Below, piece by piece: positions 1-10,116 of a stretch of DNA of 64,000 bases. The position numbers were made by a program, and so were the translations under genes. The notes beneath the pieces were generated by a model. The model worked only from the letters and a program-made list of their open reading frames with translations, did no database searches and was not told where the DNA came from. The stretch spans positions 971,501 to 1,035,500 of the forward strand of contig CAJZBQ010000054.1 of NCBI GenBank assembly GCA_914767885.1, read 5' to 3'. The stretch comes from Blepharisma stoltei (taxonomy: Eukaryota > Ciliophora > Heterotrichea > Heterotrichida > Blepharismidae). The stretch's first letter is position 1. Every line of letters begins with the position of its first letter.

Positions 1-1
1 T

Positions 2-817
2 TTTAGTATAGAAGCACTTCAACTCGTTACTCCTGTAGAAGACTCCCAAAGCGTGATTATAACAAACCTCTCAAATTCAGAACGATTTCAAATAGATTTA
101 GAAATTGAAGAAACTTTAAGTAGCCAAATATCTGTGTGTATGCTTCCTGATCTAAAATTATTTTTCTATGGAAATTGCTGGGAGAAAAAAACGTTTATCT
201 TTAAAAGCCAAAAAGTTTACTCTGGAATTACATTTATTTTCGATCTTTGTGCTAGCAAGGCAAATATACTAGAAAAAGGATTTGATTGCTGTGAAGCTGG
301 CTGCATTTATTACAGCAACAAAGTGTATGTTTTTGGAGGATTTAATGGCGAAAGTTTATCACTTGCAAGAAGATATAATCTAGATCTGAATAAATGGTCA
401 GATTTAATAGAAATGCCAGAGCCTTCAACACGGGTATCATGTGCTATGTTTCAGAAAGCAATTTTATTGTGTGGATCTTACCATACAGTGCTTTATAGAT
501 ACGAAATAATAAATAAAGCTTATGTGCGCCTAGGATTGAATTTATATGAAGGGTCGAATAAAATTGTATGTGTAGCAAATGAAAGAGGATATGTAATTGA
601 GATGGGATATGGGATATATGAAAGTGAGTTTAGGGATGTAAGAAAATGGCATGTTCTTGGAAAATGCAATTTATCATCGAATTTCAAGATAATTTCTCAT
701 GGAATTCTTTTTGAGAAATCAATTTTTTTCCATATGTTTGATGATTTTGACCAGGCTTTAATTGAATTCAATCTAGAAAGCAAAAAGCTCGAAAATCGTG
801 GAAGAATAGCTATATAA
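2..817 (+). CDS. Kelch-repeat protein, 5' end outside window
   Basis: The frame is open from base 2 to a TAA at 815-817 (about 271 residues), so the gene starts upstream of the window. The middle shows kelch blade features: a VYVFGG strand end, then a spaced Tyr and Trp (RRYNLDLNKW), then MPEPSTR before the next blade. The second half is a weaker series of blades. Kelch propellers are usually protein-interaction platforms; nothing here identifies the partner. The first ATG-like position lies inside the conserved part, so no start is called. The Cys-rich stretch before the first clear blade is unassigned. Confidence 0.75.
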   Translation, partial: FSIEALQLVTPVEDSQSVIITNLSNSERFQIDLEIEETLSSQISVCMLPDLKLFFYGNCWEKKTFIFKSQKVYSGITFIFDLCASKANILEKGFDCCEAGCIYYSNKVYVFGGFNGESLSLARRYNLDLNKWSDLIEMPEPSTRVSCAMFQKAILLCGSYHTVLYRYEIINKAYVRLGLNLYEGSNKIVCVANERGYVIEMGYGIYESEFRDVRKWHVLGKCNLSSNFKIISHGILFEKSIFFHMFDDFDQALIEFNLESKKLENRGRIAI

Positions 818-1020
818 ACTTTTATTAATAAATCCTTTTTTATAAATATGCAATAATTAATGAAGATATGATTCTAAAAAAATATTTTTTATAAATAAAT
901 TAATGAGAGCTATGGAGAAATTATTAATAAAAAAATGTTGAAAGTATAATTGAGCTATTCGTTTAGGGCAAATAATTTTAGAATTAAAAAAATTATTTAG
1001 TTCTCCAACAGGCAGTTTGG

Positions 1021-1473
1021 CTAAGTTTCTTCTGCATTTCCAAGAGCATTAGTCACTTTTATCCTATATTTTTCAATCCTCCATTTTTTCTGTATATTCC
1101 TCATATCAATTTTTCAGAATGCTATCATTATCAGCAAACTTCTTGATGGAAAAAATAAAAGATCATCCATTGAATGCCTTTCGCTTCTGGCCTATTCTGT
1201 CCATCTAGATCTCTTGCAAAACTTATGTGTTTATCCATAATCTCTTGCCTACCGGGACTATATCTTTTTCAGAGAGATTCAAATACTCCATTTGGGATTA
1301 AATAATTTTCTGCTAAACCCTATTTACAGGCTGGTTTTTCTAAAAAATTCAAAATCTATTTTTAATGCAAATTCACATTCTTTAACAGCTTTTTCTTCCT
1401 CAAGAGAATAGACTCTTTTCTTTAAATCTTCGAATTCTTGTAAAAAATTCTTAATTGTGGCCAATCTTTCCAT
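1021..1473 (-). pseudogene. Degenerate small gene with 15-nt intron remnant
   Basis: From an ATG at 1473 there are 48 coding-like codons (charged, coiled-coil-like), then a TAA inside a perfect 15-nt intron-like string GTAAATAGGGTTTAG. Beyond it, coding-like stretches continue in different frames: one ending RPEAKGIQWMIFYFF, then WYEEYTEKMEDWK, then KYRIKVTNALGNAEET before TAG. The last part is faintly like the end of an HMG box, but I do not assign it. At least two frame changes are needed, so this looks like a decayed gene or one with unresolved small eliminated sequences. Confidence 0.35.
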
Positions 1474-1636
1474 TTTCTTTACTTATATTTAGAGATTTAG
1501 GGTAACTTAATAATTTTTTTTTGTATTAACCGTTATATTTTTGCATTAAATTAATATAAAATTGCTGCAGAATTCAATTAATCGAAACTTTGAATTTATT
1601 ATAATTTCTTAAAAACCATTTAATAGCATAAAATAA

Positions 1637-2578
1637 TTACTTATGCTCAGATATCGTTGAATAAGGAGACGCCGACAAAGTCGTATAAGGAGAATAAGCT
1701 GATTCAGTTGTTGCATCTGAAATTGTGCTTTGAGCCTCTGACGAATTCCCTGATGAAGGAATACTTGACGCTGTTGACCCTGAGCTTGAATAATTGCTTG
1801 ACTGTGAACTTCTAGCTAGCACAGCCTTTAAGTCTTCTTTATACGTCTTTCTCAGTGGCTGGACATCTGAAGAGTTATGGACTTCTGAGACTTGTGGTGC
1901 TGCCTTACTTACCTCATATTTCGGGATTTTTTTCTTAAAATTCCCTCTAAATACCTCAATAAGGTTCCTGAGTTCATAGAAATGGGCCTTATTTTCGTTT
2001 TCTCTTTCAATTGATATTTCTGAGTCTTCACTAAGCTCATTGAATAGTTTTATTGATAAGTCAAAAGATACTAGACAAAGTCTGCATGACAAGGAATATA
2101 AGTCGCCTCTTATTTGGTTGCCATGAGGCGTCTCTTCAAGGAAAATATTTTCGAAAGCCTGCATAGAGACGTCTGAAGGGTACCTAAGAATGTCTTGGAT
2201 TTTGGTAGCCCCAACACAAGGGATTTTATTTATGCGAGTTACTTTGTGAATAAAGCGTCTATATTCTTCTTGAACCATCCTCAAGTTTTTGAGTGTAGTA
2301 TCAAAGGCTTCCTGCATTTTTTTCATTTCGTTAAAGACAGTTTCCTCAACAAAATTCCCTAGGGCTGTCAAAGTGTCTAGTCTTTTGTTTAAGAAGTTCA
2401 GCATATCGTTCTTAGAAAGCTGGTTTGGCTCAGTATACATTGGTAATGCTTCATGGCCAGTCTCTTGCTGATGGTTTGTAATGTGCTTTGAGCACAGATA
2501 AATCCCTGGAGAACAGGTAGAGCAGATATATTCCACATGGTCTTTGCACGTGGTGAAATTGCATGGCCAGATGTCCAT
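1637..2578 (-). CDS. B-box-type zinc-binding protein
   Basis: Complete 313-residue ORF. Residues 6-42 carry a B-box-like Cys/His pattern (C6, C11, H14, C19, C22, C29, H32, H35, H42). Residues about 55-110 are predicted coiled coil (LNKRLDTLTALGNFVEE onward), giving the order B-box then coiled coil seen in TRIM-like proteins, but there is no RING. The last 70 residues are Ser/Thr-rich and probably disordered. A scaffolding role is the usual inference; the partner is unknown. No introns or inserts are seen. Confidence 0.7.
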   Translation of the reverse strand: MDIWPCNFTTCKDHVEYICSTCSPGIYLCSKHITNHQQETGHEALPMYTEPNQLSKNDMLNFLNKRLDTLTALGNFVEETVFNEMKKMQEAFDTTLKNLRMVQEEYRRFIHKVTRINKIPCVGATKIQDILRYPSDVSMQAFENIFLEETPHGNQIRGDLYSLSCRLCLVSFDLSIKLFNELSEDSEISIERENENKAHFYELRNLIEVFRGNFKKKIPKYEVSKAAPQVSEVHNSSDVQPLRKTYKEDLKAVLARSSQSSNYSSSGSTASSIPSSGNSSEAQSTISDATTESAYSPYTTLSASPYSTISEHK

Positions 2579-2902
2579 ATTTAATCACTATATAATTGAA
2601 CAATCAGATTACTAAAATTATTTTTGATAAAATATATTTTGCAGATAATTTTATTAAACTATTATAGTAAGCAGCATAAAAACTTGGATTTTTAGTAATT
2701 TAGTATTCCAGTTAATTACAATGAAGGAATTTTATTTTAATTTAGGATATAATTGTTCATTTTTCTTTTTTTATAAATTTCCTTAGAGAAAATCTAACTT
2801 AATTTCTAAGCTAAATCCACTTATTATTTAACTAGTCTACAAGATATTAGTGCCCACTTTTAATAAGCTCCAATTCATAGATTCCATTTCACTTTAATAA
2901 AT
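2579..2902. other. Divergent intergenic region
   Basis: AT-rich region between two divergently transcribed genes (B-box leftward, ankyrin rightward). It must hold both promoters, but I see no distinct motif, repeat or additional coding frame. Confidence 0.5.
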
Positions 2903-4348
2903 ATGGTTTCCAGAGCAAGTCCACTTGCAAACCAAGACCGAGCTAACCCACTCAACCAAGAAACAGCCAAGCGCATCCTCCAGACAATGTTTTTCATCAA
3001 GAACTCTGACAATAAGCTTGTCCAATCCCTTCTTGAAAAAAACCAAGACAGATGGGCAGATCTCCCAGAATTTTTTGTCTGGTGTATCCTCTCAGGAAAC
3101 TTAGAAACAGCATCATTTTTGCTGTCTAGAGGAGTATCCCTTGAGCACCCACCAGTCGCAGTATCTCCAGGCTACACCCAAACCCCTGAGGTCGACAACT
3201 TCCTTAATAATTACAGACAAGCGCCCTATATCATCATGGCAGCCATTGCAGGGCAAACCCAGATTTTAGAGCTTTTGATCCAGAATGGAAGAAAAGTATC
3301 AGAGACAGGGCACATTGGGTATTCAAAGAATAAGCTTAACTCAGTCTCAGGAAATGTCCTTAGTGCTGCGATTTTTCATGAAAAAATTAATGTAGTGAGA
3401 TGGCTTTTCGCGAACTTCGGCGCTGAAGAATTAGGGATTGAGACTATAATTGCTGAAGAAAAAGCTAAAGGAACCAAAGGAGGACTCAACAAAGAATACT
3501 TTGGCTTCACACCTTTATTATTAGCAGCTACAAGAAGTGGGGTCGACATTATCACAGAACTTGTAAGCCACGGTGCAAACTTCAAGGCTGTAGACTGGCA
3601 AAAAAATACAGCACTACATTTAGCCGTCAAAAGAAACGACCCTGAAGTCGCTGAATATTTCTGTAAAATTCCAAATTTCGACTTAAATGCAAGAAATCAG
3701 CTGGGACAAACTGCTTTAAGCTTGGCTAAAGAAAAGAATTTCGAGCTCGTCGATAAAGTTTTAAGCAATTATGTACAAGATTCGTCCCAGCAAATGGCGG
3801 ATGAGCTTTTTAACTTGTTATCACAAGAAGAAGACAAGAAAAATAAGAAAAAACAAAAGAAAAAGAAAAAAAAGGTTGAGGAAGCCAAAGAAGTAAAAGA
3901 AGCTCCAGTTGAAGTGCAGCAGCAGCCTGAAGAAAAGAAAAAATCATTAAAAATCTTGAAATTAAGTGAAATCCCGCCACCACCGCCAAAACCAGCTGTA
4001 AAAGTTGAAGAGAGCAAGGTAGCTGAAATTACAGAAAAAGAAAATAAGCCTGAGAAAAAAGAAGAAAAAAAGGTAGAAAAGAAAGAAACAGAGACAAATA
4101 AAAAACAAAGTGAGCCTAAGCCTAAAGAAGCAACTAAAGTAGCTGAAGTTAAAGAAGAGCCGAAAGAAGAAACAATAATTTCTCCTCAGCAAGCTGAAAT
4201 AGTAGATAAAGATGCAGAAATCGCGAGATTAAATTACAGAATTTCTCTCCTTACAGGTAAAGGTGATTACACTAAACTTACTCCTAATGAAATACAAGAC
4301 TTAAAAAGCCAATTAACACAAGCCTTGGCTCAAATATCAAATCTTTAA
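2903..4348 (+). CDS. Ankyrin-repeat protein with Lys/Glu-rich tail
   Basis: Complete 481-residue ORF. Ankyrin-type repeats run from about residue 50 to 290, clearest at GFTPLLLAATRSGVDIITEL and KNTALHLAVKRNDPEVAEYF. From about 310 the protein becomes extremely rich in Lys and Glu, with a Pro run (PPPPPKP) near 355, and it ends in a short helical segment. Ankyrin repeats bind proteins; the charged tail suggests a nuclear or cytoskeletal adaptor, but this is inference. Codon use is noticeably richer in G/C-ending codons than in neighbouring small genes, hinting at high expression. It converges with the TFIIE-beta gene, only 19 bp away. Confidence 0.8.
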   Translation: MVSRASPLANQDRANPLNQETAKRILQTMFFIKNSDNKLVQSLLEKNQDRWADLPEFFVWCILSGNLETASFLLSRGVSLEHPPVAVSPGYTQTPEVDNFLNNYRQAPYIIMAAIAGQTQILELLIQNGRKVSETGHIGYSKNKLNSVSGNVLSAAIFHEKINVVRWLFANFGAEELGIETIIAEEKAKGTKGGLNKEYFGFTPLLLAATRSGVDIITELVSHGANFKAVDWQKNTALHLAVKRNDPEVAEYFCKIPNFDLNARNQLGQTALSLAKEKNFELVDKVLSNYVQDSSQQMADELFNLLSQEEDKKNKKKQKKKKKKVEEAKEVKEAPVEVQQQPEEKKKSLKILKLSEIPPPPPKPAVKVEESKVAEITEKENKPEKKEEKKVEKKETETNKKQSEPKPKEATKVAEVKEEPKEETIISPQQAEIVDKDAEIARLNYRISLLTGKGDYTKLTPNEIQDLKSQLTQALAQISNL

Positions 4349-4367
4349 TAAAAACTTACTAAGCTTT

Positions 4368-4919
4368 TTATAATTTTCTCCTCTTATTGCACCCGTCAAT
4401 AATTTTAAGTCTTTCCACAGGGTCTCTTTTTGGTAATTTTTTCCAAAGGTCTTTCACAAATTGGTCGATTGGCTTGCTGTTAATTTCTACTGTATCATCA
4501 GGGTTTTTATAAAAAAGAACATTGAATTTTTTATCTTTGTCAGTGTTATATATAGTTCTGATAAGACCTTGTTCTTTTAATGTCGCAATGTCTTTTTCAA
4601 TTCCACGATAGCAATCAAACAAATCTTGGTTTTCCGGAATCCCATGAGGGCCTGATTTAAGGAAATCCAAAAGAGAAAAACGATCATTAATTGGATAAAG
4701 CTTGTTCAGAGAAAATCGCTCCTGGACAGGGTCATAGCAAATTTTCCTTGTATCTTTAATGATGTCTAAGAGATCTTCTTTTGCGCTGATTGGGATTTTT
4801 ATTATTTGTTCAATTTCTGAGAGTAATAATGGACGGCTTGCACATCTGAGACATTCAATTACTTTAAGAATGATATTGTTTACATGTGGGTTTCTCTTCT
4901 TAATTGCTTTTGCTTCCAT
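4368..4919 (-). CDS. GTF2E2: TFIIE beta subunit
   Basis: Complete 183-residue ORF. It contains the tandem winged-helix core of TFIIE-beta: the segment from about residue 60 (RFSLNKLYPINDRFSLLDFL) through the acidic turn before YRGIEKDI, then a hydrophobic LFYKNP strand and a FVKDLWKKL end that matches the TFIIE-beta pattern. The N-terminal wing is short (starts MEAKAIKKR). The product joins TFIIE-alpha in the RNA polymerase II preinitiation complex. It is shorter than animal homologues because the Ser-rich N-terminal tail is missing, as expected in protists. Confidence 0.75.
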   Translation of the reverse strand: MEAKAIKKRNPHVNNIILKVIECLRCASRPLLLSEIEQIIKIPISAKEDLLDIIKDTRKICYDPVQERFSLNKLYPINDRFSLLDFLKSGPHGIPENQDLFDCYRGIEKDIATLKEQGLIRTIYNTDKDKKFNVLFYKNPDDTVEINSKPIDQFVKDLWKKLPKRDPVERLKIIDGCNKRRKL

Positions 4920-4971
4920 ATTATAAAATATTTTTGCTAATAATTAAGTGAATTATTTAAATTTCGGTTAT

Positions 4972-5556
4972 TTAAACATATCTTTGAGATAAATAAGTGT
5001 CATAAGTCAGCTCAAGCGCACAAGTGTCAGATTTTTCTAGCCGACTCATAACTTGAGGAGATTCGAACCGCTTTACGATGATTTTGCTTTCGATTAAACT
5101 TGGTAGAGTCCCTGAAGATCCTATTCTTTGATCATCTTTTCCTTTAAAAGAGTCTAAATACTTAGATAACTTGCTATTAGCAGTGCTCAGCTGTAAGCAA
5201 ATGCTGTCAATATTTCCTTTTCTTTTTATTTTCTTCAGTGATCTTGATAAATTTTTTTCAAAAATTTCGTGCTTGGGGGATTTTGGGGACGGGGATTGAA
5301 AAGGAGAAGGACTTTTGATTAAATTTGGTAAATTTATTTTACCTGAAGGGATTTGGGTGACAATCAATAATTTTCCTTTCTTTTTTGGTGCTTCACTTTT
5401 TCTAGATGTAGGGCTCATTAGGCTCAGTTGAGCATTTTTCAAAGGTTGATGTATGCGGACTAGTCTTGATCGGTTTTTCTTAAATTTAGGTAAGAGAAAG
5501 GTTTTAGTTTGTAGAAAAGGTGAGTCAAAGCTTTCTGTGTTCACTCCTATATCCAT
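4972..5556 (-). CDS. Unrecognised basic Ser-rich protein
   Basis: Complete 194-residue ORF, not recognised. It is basic and rich in Ser, Lys and Pro, with several SPSPF/SPKSP motifs around residues 82-95 that look like proline-directed phosphorylation sites, and a short helical part near 105-130. No membrane segment or known domain is visible. It probably encodes a disordered, phosphorylated protein. It lies about 50 bp upstream of the TFIIE-beta gene, in the same direction. Confidence 0.6.
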   Translation of the reverse strand: MDIGVNTESFDSPFLQTKTFLLPKFKKNRSRLVRIHQPLKNAQLSLMSPTSRKSEAPKKKGKLLIVTQIPSGKINLPNLIKSPSPFQSPSPKSPKHEIFEKNLSRSLKKIKRKGNIDSICLQLSTANSKLSKYLDSFKGKDDQRIGSSGTLPSLIESKIIVKRFESPQVMSRLEKSDTCALELTYDTYLSQRYV

Positions 5557-5837
5557 TAATAAAAGCTATCTATTTAATTACTTTTATAGCATTATTAAAG
5601 TGCTGTCATCAAAGAAGTATTGAGCAAAAATCAAAATAATTAAAAATTATAATTTCATTGGATAAAATAAGGAATAAAGGATTTCTCAATTTCTTTAATA
5701 ATGATTAATTAATTAATTGTGCTGATTATAAAGCACCAATCTTGAATAAATGCCTTTAAATTAATACTCAATTTTACTAGCATTTCCAATTTCATCTAAT
5801 TTTGTATTATTTATGATAATACATTTATCATTATTTT

Positions 5838-6215
5838 CTACCCATTTAACGCATCTTCTTCACTCTTGCTTCTCATAACAGTCGGTCTCACCATTGCTCT
5901 TCCAATGCTTCCAATCCAAGTTTCCTTATCATTTGCATCTTGAGCGCTGAAAAAGAAAACCCTGTCCCTCGTATCAATTCTAAACGCGAAATCTTTTTTG
6001 GTCTCTTCCTCAGCTGATTTTACAGTAGAACAGTCCGAAAGCCTGATTTTCTCAGTAGCTTTTTCTCTATATGCCTGCTGTTGCTTAAAGGACACAAGAT
6101 ATCGGGGAGTCAAAACCATCCACCTTCTTCGCCATTCTTTGAGGAAGCGGCTGCGTTTTTCAATCCAGCCTTCTTTGATGATGGTATCGAAGTTTTCTGA
6201 GTCTTGTCTCTCCAT
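5838..6215 (-). CDS. Small PH-domain protein
   Basis: Complete 125-residue ORF that is almost entirely one pleckstrin-homology domain: strand 1 GWIEKRSRFLKEWRRRWMVL, a basic loop, then the C-terminal helix with the invariant Trp (KETWIGSIGRAM). The basic residues in the first loop suggest phosphoinositide binding at membranes, by analogy with the family. The gene is divergent from the nucleoplasmin-like gene, 51 bp away. Confidence 0.8.
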   Translation of the reverse strand: MERQDSENFDTIIKEGWIEKRSRFLKEWRRRWMVLTPRYLVSFKQQQAYREKATEKIRLSDCSTVKSAEEETKKDFAFRIDTRDRVFFFSAQDANDKETWIGSIGRAMVRPTVMRSKSEEDALNG

Positions 6216-6266
6216 TTATACTCCTATAGAAAATTATCAATGGGAAAAGCTATAAATATTTAGGAA

Positions 6267-6626
6267 ATGTTCTGGGGATGCTGCTTGAAACAAAATAAAG
6301 GGGAGGTTTTGGAAAGTAAAGGCAATGGGAGGATTTTGCATTTGTCACATGCAGTTTTGGATATGAATGGATGGAAAAGCAAGGAGTGGAATACAGTTTA
6401 TCTGAGCTATGAAGGCAAAAAAGTGCCGATTGCAGAGCTAAATGAGACGCAGAATAGTGTTGATATTGATTTAATGATAAGCAGGACAAGTGCACCGCAT
6501 TTTTCGCTGAAAGGGGCGTCTGATGTATATTTATTAGGGTATTTTGAGCCTAAAGAAGAGATTGAAGAGAAAAAACAGAAGAAAATTGTGATTAGTGACG
6601 AAAGTGACAGTGAAGACTCAGACTAA
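6267..6626 (+). CDS. Nucleoplasmin-like domain protein
   Basis: Complete 119-residue ORF. The start MFWGCCLKQNK and the following strands (ILHLSHAVLDM, DVYLLGYF) match the nucleoplasmin-like N-terminal domain of FKBP39/46-type nuclear immunophilins and plant HD2 histone deacetylases. It ends in an acidic tail (SDESDSEDSD). No peptidyl-prolyl isomerase domain follows, so this is the stand-alone form. Such proteins form pentameric histone chaperones in the nucleus; that role is inferred from the fold. Confidence 0.7.
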   Translation: MFWGCCLKQNKGEVLESKGNGRILHLSHAVLDMNGWKSKEWNTVYLSYEGKKVPIAELNETQNSVDIDLMISRTSAPHFSLKGASDVYLLGYFEPKEEIEEKKQKKIVISDESDSEDSD

Positions 6627-6707
6627 CCTTTTTATAAATAAGCACAAACTTAAAGCCTTTTCGCTAAAACTAAATAACCTTATCCAAAAATCAATATACT
6701 TTAATAA

Positions 6708-7367
6708 ATGGAGCCTGACAAAACCCATAAGAAAGAAACCCTCAGAGACATCGCCAGATCCCACTCCTCCACGGCCAGATCCCGCAAAAAGCCTGCCCCT
6801 TCCAAAAAAATCAAGCACCTGCTCAAAGACCCTATAAATGAAGAAAAAACTGACATTGTCGAAAAACTATTTAAAAATGCCAGAGAAAACATCGCCAAGC
6901 TGGAAGAGTAAATTTTACGCAGAGAAAAGCAGCAGTCCAAGCCTAATAAAGCAACCCCTATAGCTCCACAAATAAAAATAGAAAACGGGAAAATCGTTAT
7001 TGATAAAGAAAAACTTGTAGACGCTTGTGCACAATCTAAAATTAGGCATGAAGATATGGAAATTGTAAGGGAAACTGGAAATTCGTTGAGGTCAAATAAA
7101 AGATTGCATAGTGAGAGGTGAAATCCTGATGAAACTGAAATGTTTTATACAGTAATAAATAAACAGGCTTTGCAATTGTTTGGGACTGATTTTGAGCTAA
7201 TTGCGAATTTTATGAAAAAGAGGACGAGGAATCAGATTAAGTCGAAATTCAAAAAAGAGTCGAAAAATAACCCTGGGAGGGTGGATCATGCTATTTGAAA
7301 TCGCATCAATTTGACGAAAGAAGCATATGATGATTATATAAAAACACTGAAAATTGAATCTCATTAA
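6708..7367 (+). CDS. BDP1: TFIIIB subunit B'' (BDP1)
   Basis: Two exons joined by a 15-nt intron (6908-6922) give 214 residues. In-frame TGA codons fall at conserved Trp positions, for example the W of ERWNPDETEMFY. The C-terminal half is the extended SANT/Myb domain of BDP1: RWNPDETEMFYTVI, FGTDFELIANF, KKRTRNQIKSKFKKE. The N-terminal half is basic and disordered. BDP1 joins BRF1 and TBP in TFIIIB to recruit RNA polymerase III. The protein is much shorter than in animals or yeast, keeping little beyond the SANT core. Span minus intron is 645 nt, a whole number of codons. Confidence 0.85.
6908..6922 (+). other. 15-nt intron
   Basis: GTAAATTTTACGCAG. Removing it joins the BDP1 exons in frame; unspliced, it introduces a TAA. 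Confidence 0.9.
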
Positions 7368-7979
7368 TTAATATTAGAATAAACTAAGCATTTAGTAGAT
7401 AAATTATTTATGAATAGTTGTTTTCTGAAAGATTTTAAATGGAGTTTTTTATAATGTATTAAATTATTAAATAGATTTTCACTTTGTCTAGATAAAATAT
7501 TTTCCTAATATTGCCTAGGAAATTATTGATAGAGTTTTTCTGAAATCTACTAGAGATCTATCCATGCACAAGGGTACAATTTTAATAAAATTTGCTTTAA
7601 AGCTGTGCCGAATGCAAGATCAGCCAAATCTATGATTGAAACTTATCAACTGTAATAAGTTCTTTCACGAATTTTATAAATATTTGAGCCAAAAGAAACA
7701 TTCAAAGGTTATTTTCGCCTTATATTTCTATAATTTTCACTTAGTTTTCTTATATTAATAACTATTTGATTTTAAGTTTTTGATTAAGCTTATATGCTTC
7801 TTTTATACTGAAACTGCTAAATTTGATTCTGTAAGTATCTGTCTATAAATTCTTTGTGTCTCCAAGACAATCAGTCTCTTTATACACGATTATAATCATA
7901 TCTTTGACACAAAATGACTCTCCACTAAATTATATTTTATTTATTAGAATCAATTTTAATAATCCTTATTAGCTTAAGA
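7368..7979. other. Convergent intergenic region, no clear gene
   Basis: AT-rich sequence between the 3' ends of BDP1 and the surface-protein gene. I see no coding frame. A stretch near 7917-7965 (CTCTCCACTAAATT onward) resembles the end of the family-3 element at 54827 and may be a decayed remnant. Confidence 0.4.
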
Positions 7980-9185
7980 TTAGGCAAATGCTGCTAAGAC
8001 TAAAGCTGAGAGAGTGAAGAAAGCTGCTGAGCTATCATAGGCATCCTTAGCTGCTTTATAGGCTGCAACCACATTTTCTAGAACACAGTCTTCTGCGTTT
8101 ACGACAGCTGGATAGTTATTAATAAGCAAGTAATAGTAAGTCCAAGCTTGAATGTTGCTCTTGTCCCACCATGCTTGCTGGCATAATGAGTCTAATCTTC
8201 CTTCAGTGTTGCATTTATTTATTCCAGAGCTTGAGAGCCACTTCTTTGTATATTTCAAGTAAGACTGGAAGTGGCTGTCACCAGGGCTGAGGTTGCAATA
8301 AGCGTCGCCAGCTTTATTGTTTCCACATTCGCACATATTCGTGAGTGATGCGCCTGAGATGCTGTCTTTTTTGGTTACACATTTAGCATCATAGTTGCCT
8401 GTGCTTGTGCATTTCATTGGGACACTGTCGTCGCTCTTTACTGAATCAAGACACTTGTAGACTCCACCTACAGTTCCGCAGACGGTTGATTCACAGAGAA
8501 GATTTTGGCCTACTGTGCCATCAACTTGAGTAATAGCGCAGGTCTGGACTTGGGTTCCTGCCTTGACTGAGAGTAATTCAACACATGTTCCGGTTGCTGC
8601 AGCAGCAGTCTTATCGCAGTATGCGTTGTTGACACAATCCGAATTACTTGTGCATTTGGTTGATCCTACTGTCAATTGGGCTACACAAGTGCCTGTAGTT
8701 GTGCCATCAGCTGTAACTACACTGCAGTATTGTCCTGCTGGGCACCATAAATCGTCTCTTACGCCGTTGGTAAGGCATGAATGGCCTGCCTGTGCAACAC
8801 AAACGCTGCTGGTGCAAGCTGAAGCATAAGTGCTGACTGCGGTGCTATAGCAGTCGCTGACAACTGAGCAATATTCTCCGATTTTGGCCATGCCTACTGT
8901 TGCTGGATTGTTTACGCAAGTATAGTTGGCAGGTAGATTGCCTGGTGAGCAGTATGTTTTAGAGCTGCATGCTCCAGATTTAGAGTAGTAAGTGTTTGAT
9001 GTAGTGTCGTAAAACACGCAGGTCTCTGAGGTGAAGGTTTGTTTCGAAGTCTTGCAGGTATATGGCGCACAAGTGGTTGCTTCGAGAGGCTCATCTGTGA
9101 ATAGGTAGGATTCTTGAGCAAGGCTCCCTGAAATTGAAGCCAGGATGACAGCTGCCAGCACCATACGATTGATGACCAGGACCAT
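7980..9185 (-). CDS. Secreted Cys-rich surface protein, probably GPI-anchored
   Basis: Complete 401-residue ORF. An N-terminal signal peptide (hydrophobic run after MVLVINRM, cleavage expected near SGSLAQ) and a C-terminal hydrophobic tail after a small-residue site (AYDSSAAFFTLSALVLAAFA) suggest export and GPI anchoring. The body has more than 30 Cys in spaced pairs such as CSVVSDC and CTSNSDC. This layout is typical of ciliate surface antigens, but I assign no exact family. Codon use is GC-richer than in neighbouring genes, fitting an abundant protein. Met8 is an alternative start. Confidence 0.75.
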   Translation of the reverse strand: MVLVINRMVLAAVILASISGSLAQESYLFTDEPLEATTCAPYTCKTSKQTFTSETCVFYDTTSNTYYSKSGACSSKTYCSPGNLPANYTCVNNPATVGMAKIGEYCSVVSDCYSTAVSTYASACTSSVCVAQAGHSCLTNGVRDDLWCPAGQYCSVVTADGTTTGTCVAQLTVGSTKCTSNSDCVNNAYCDKTAAAATGTCVELLSVKAGTQVQTCAITQVDGTVGQNLLCESTVCGTVGGVYKCLDSVKSDDSVPMKCTSTGNYDAKCVTKKDSISGASLTNMCECGNNKAGDAYCNLSPGDSHFQSYLKYTKKWLSSSGINKCNTEGRLDSLCQQAWWDKSNIQAWTYYYLLINNYPAVVNAEDCVLENVVAAYKAAKDAYDSSAAFFTLSALVLAAFA

Positions 9186-9767
9186 TTTTAATTATTCAAC
9201 ACACATCAAATAGGGAAATTTTAGGATAAAATGCAAGACGACAGGATCAGTTTTATCTATAGCTTATAGGCTAAATAGGTAATCAGAAGCTGGAAGAATT
9301 TTTATTAAAAATAGGGTATTGGGGATCTAGGATTTTGGCATTTATATTAAGCTATTATATGCTGTGCAAGACAGATTAATCACTTTTTTATTATGCCAAA
9401 GTTATTTTGCTTTAGAAAATATTAAGAATTAGGTATCTATATGCCAAACATAGAGAAATAAATAAATAATTTATATTGCATTTTATATCAATTTAGATAA
9501 TTATAGGCTATTCATTTATTTGTTTCACCAGATGAATTAAGTCTTTATATTGAAGATAAAGAAAAAATTGTTTCCTTGATTAAAGGAATAGTCAGCTTTT
9601 GCCTTAAATAATCAGTTTTGAAGCATTGCAGCTTGAAAATTCTTATTCCTAGGCATTAACTCTGCAGTTGAAGATCTTTTTAAAGCCAAATTGTTGTGAG
9701 GTACCTAAAACCTTATTTAACTACAATAAGTATTGAGCATATTTTTTGATGTCCACCAATTTACTTA
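9186..9767. other. Intergenic, AT-rich
   Basis: Divergent spacer between the surface-protein gene and TSG101. I see no gene or repeat until the MITE that begins at 9768. Confidence 0.45.
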
Positions 9768-10113
9768 CTCTAGAAAAATCGCTATTTTTTGCCCAAAAAC
9801 CCACCCTCCGTGAGTGAACAATTTTTTTAATACAAAAATTTTTTATGGAAAAAAATTTTGATATATAACTGATAATTAGTATAATGAAATATAGAGCTAA
9901 TTCTGTTTAATTTTAAACAAATTGCTTTTAAAACACATAAATTTTGCAAATTAAATTAATATTTGCTTTCCAATTTTTGCGAATTAGGATTTTTTAAGTT
10001 TCGAAAAAAAAATATTTTTTAAAAAATTTATATATAAATTTTTTAAAAAAAAAAAATTAATCCCCTCTGTGAGTGAACAAAATTTTTTTGTTCACTCATG
10101 GAGAGGGGGGGAG
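9768..10113 (-). mobile_element. Family-1 MITE, copy A
   Basis: Flanked by TTA on both sides (9765-9767, 10114-10116). The left terminus has lost its C-rich tip (CTC then TAGAAAAATCGC), while the right carries the GTTCACTCATGGAGAGG hairpin and ends GGGGAG. It lies between genes. Confidence 0.85.
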
Positions 10114-10116
10114 TTA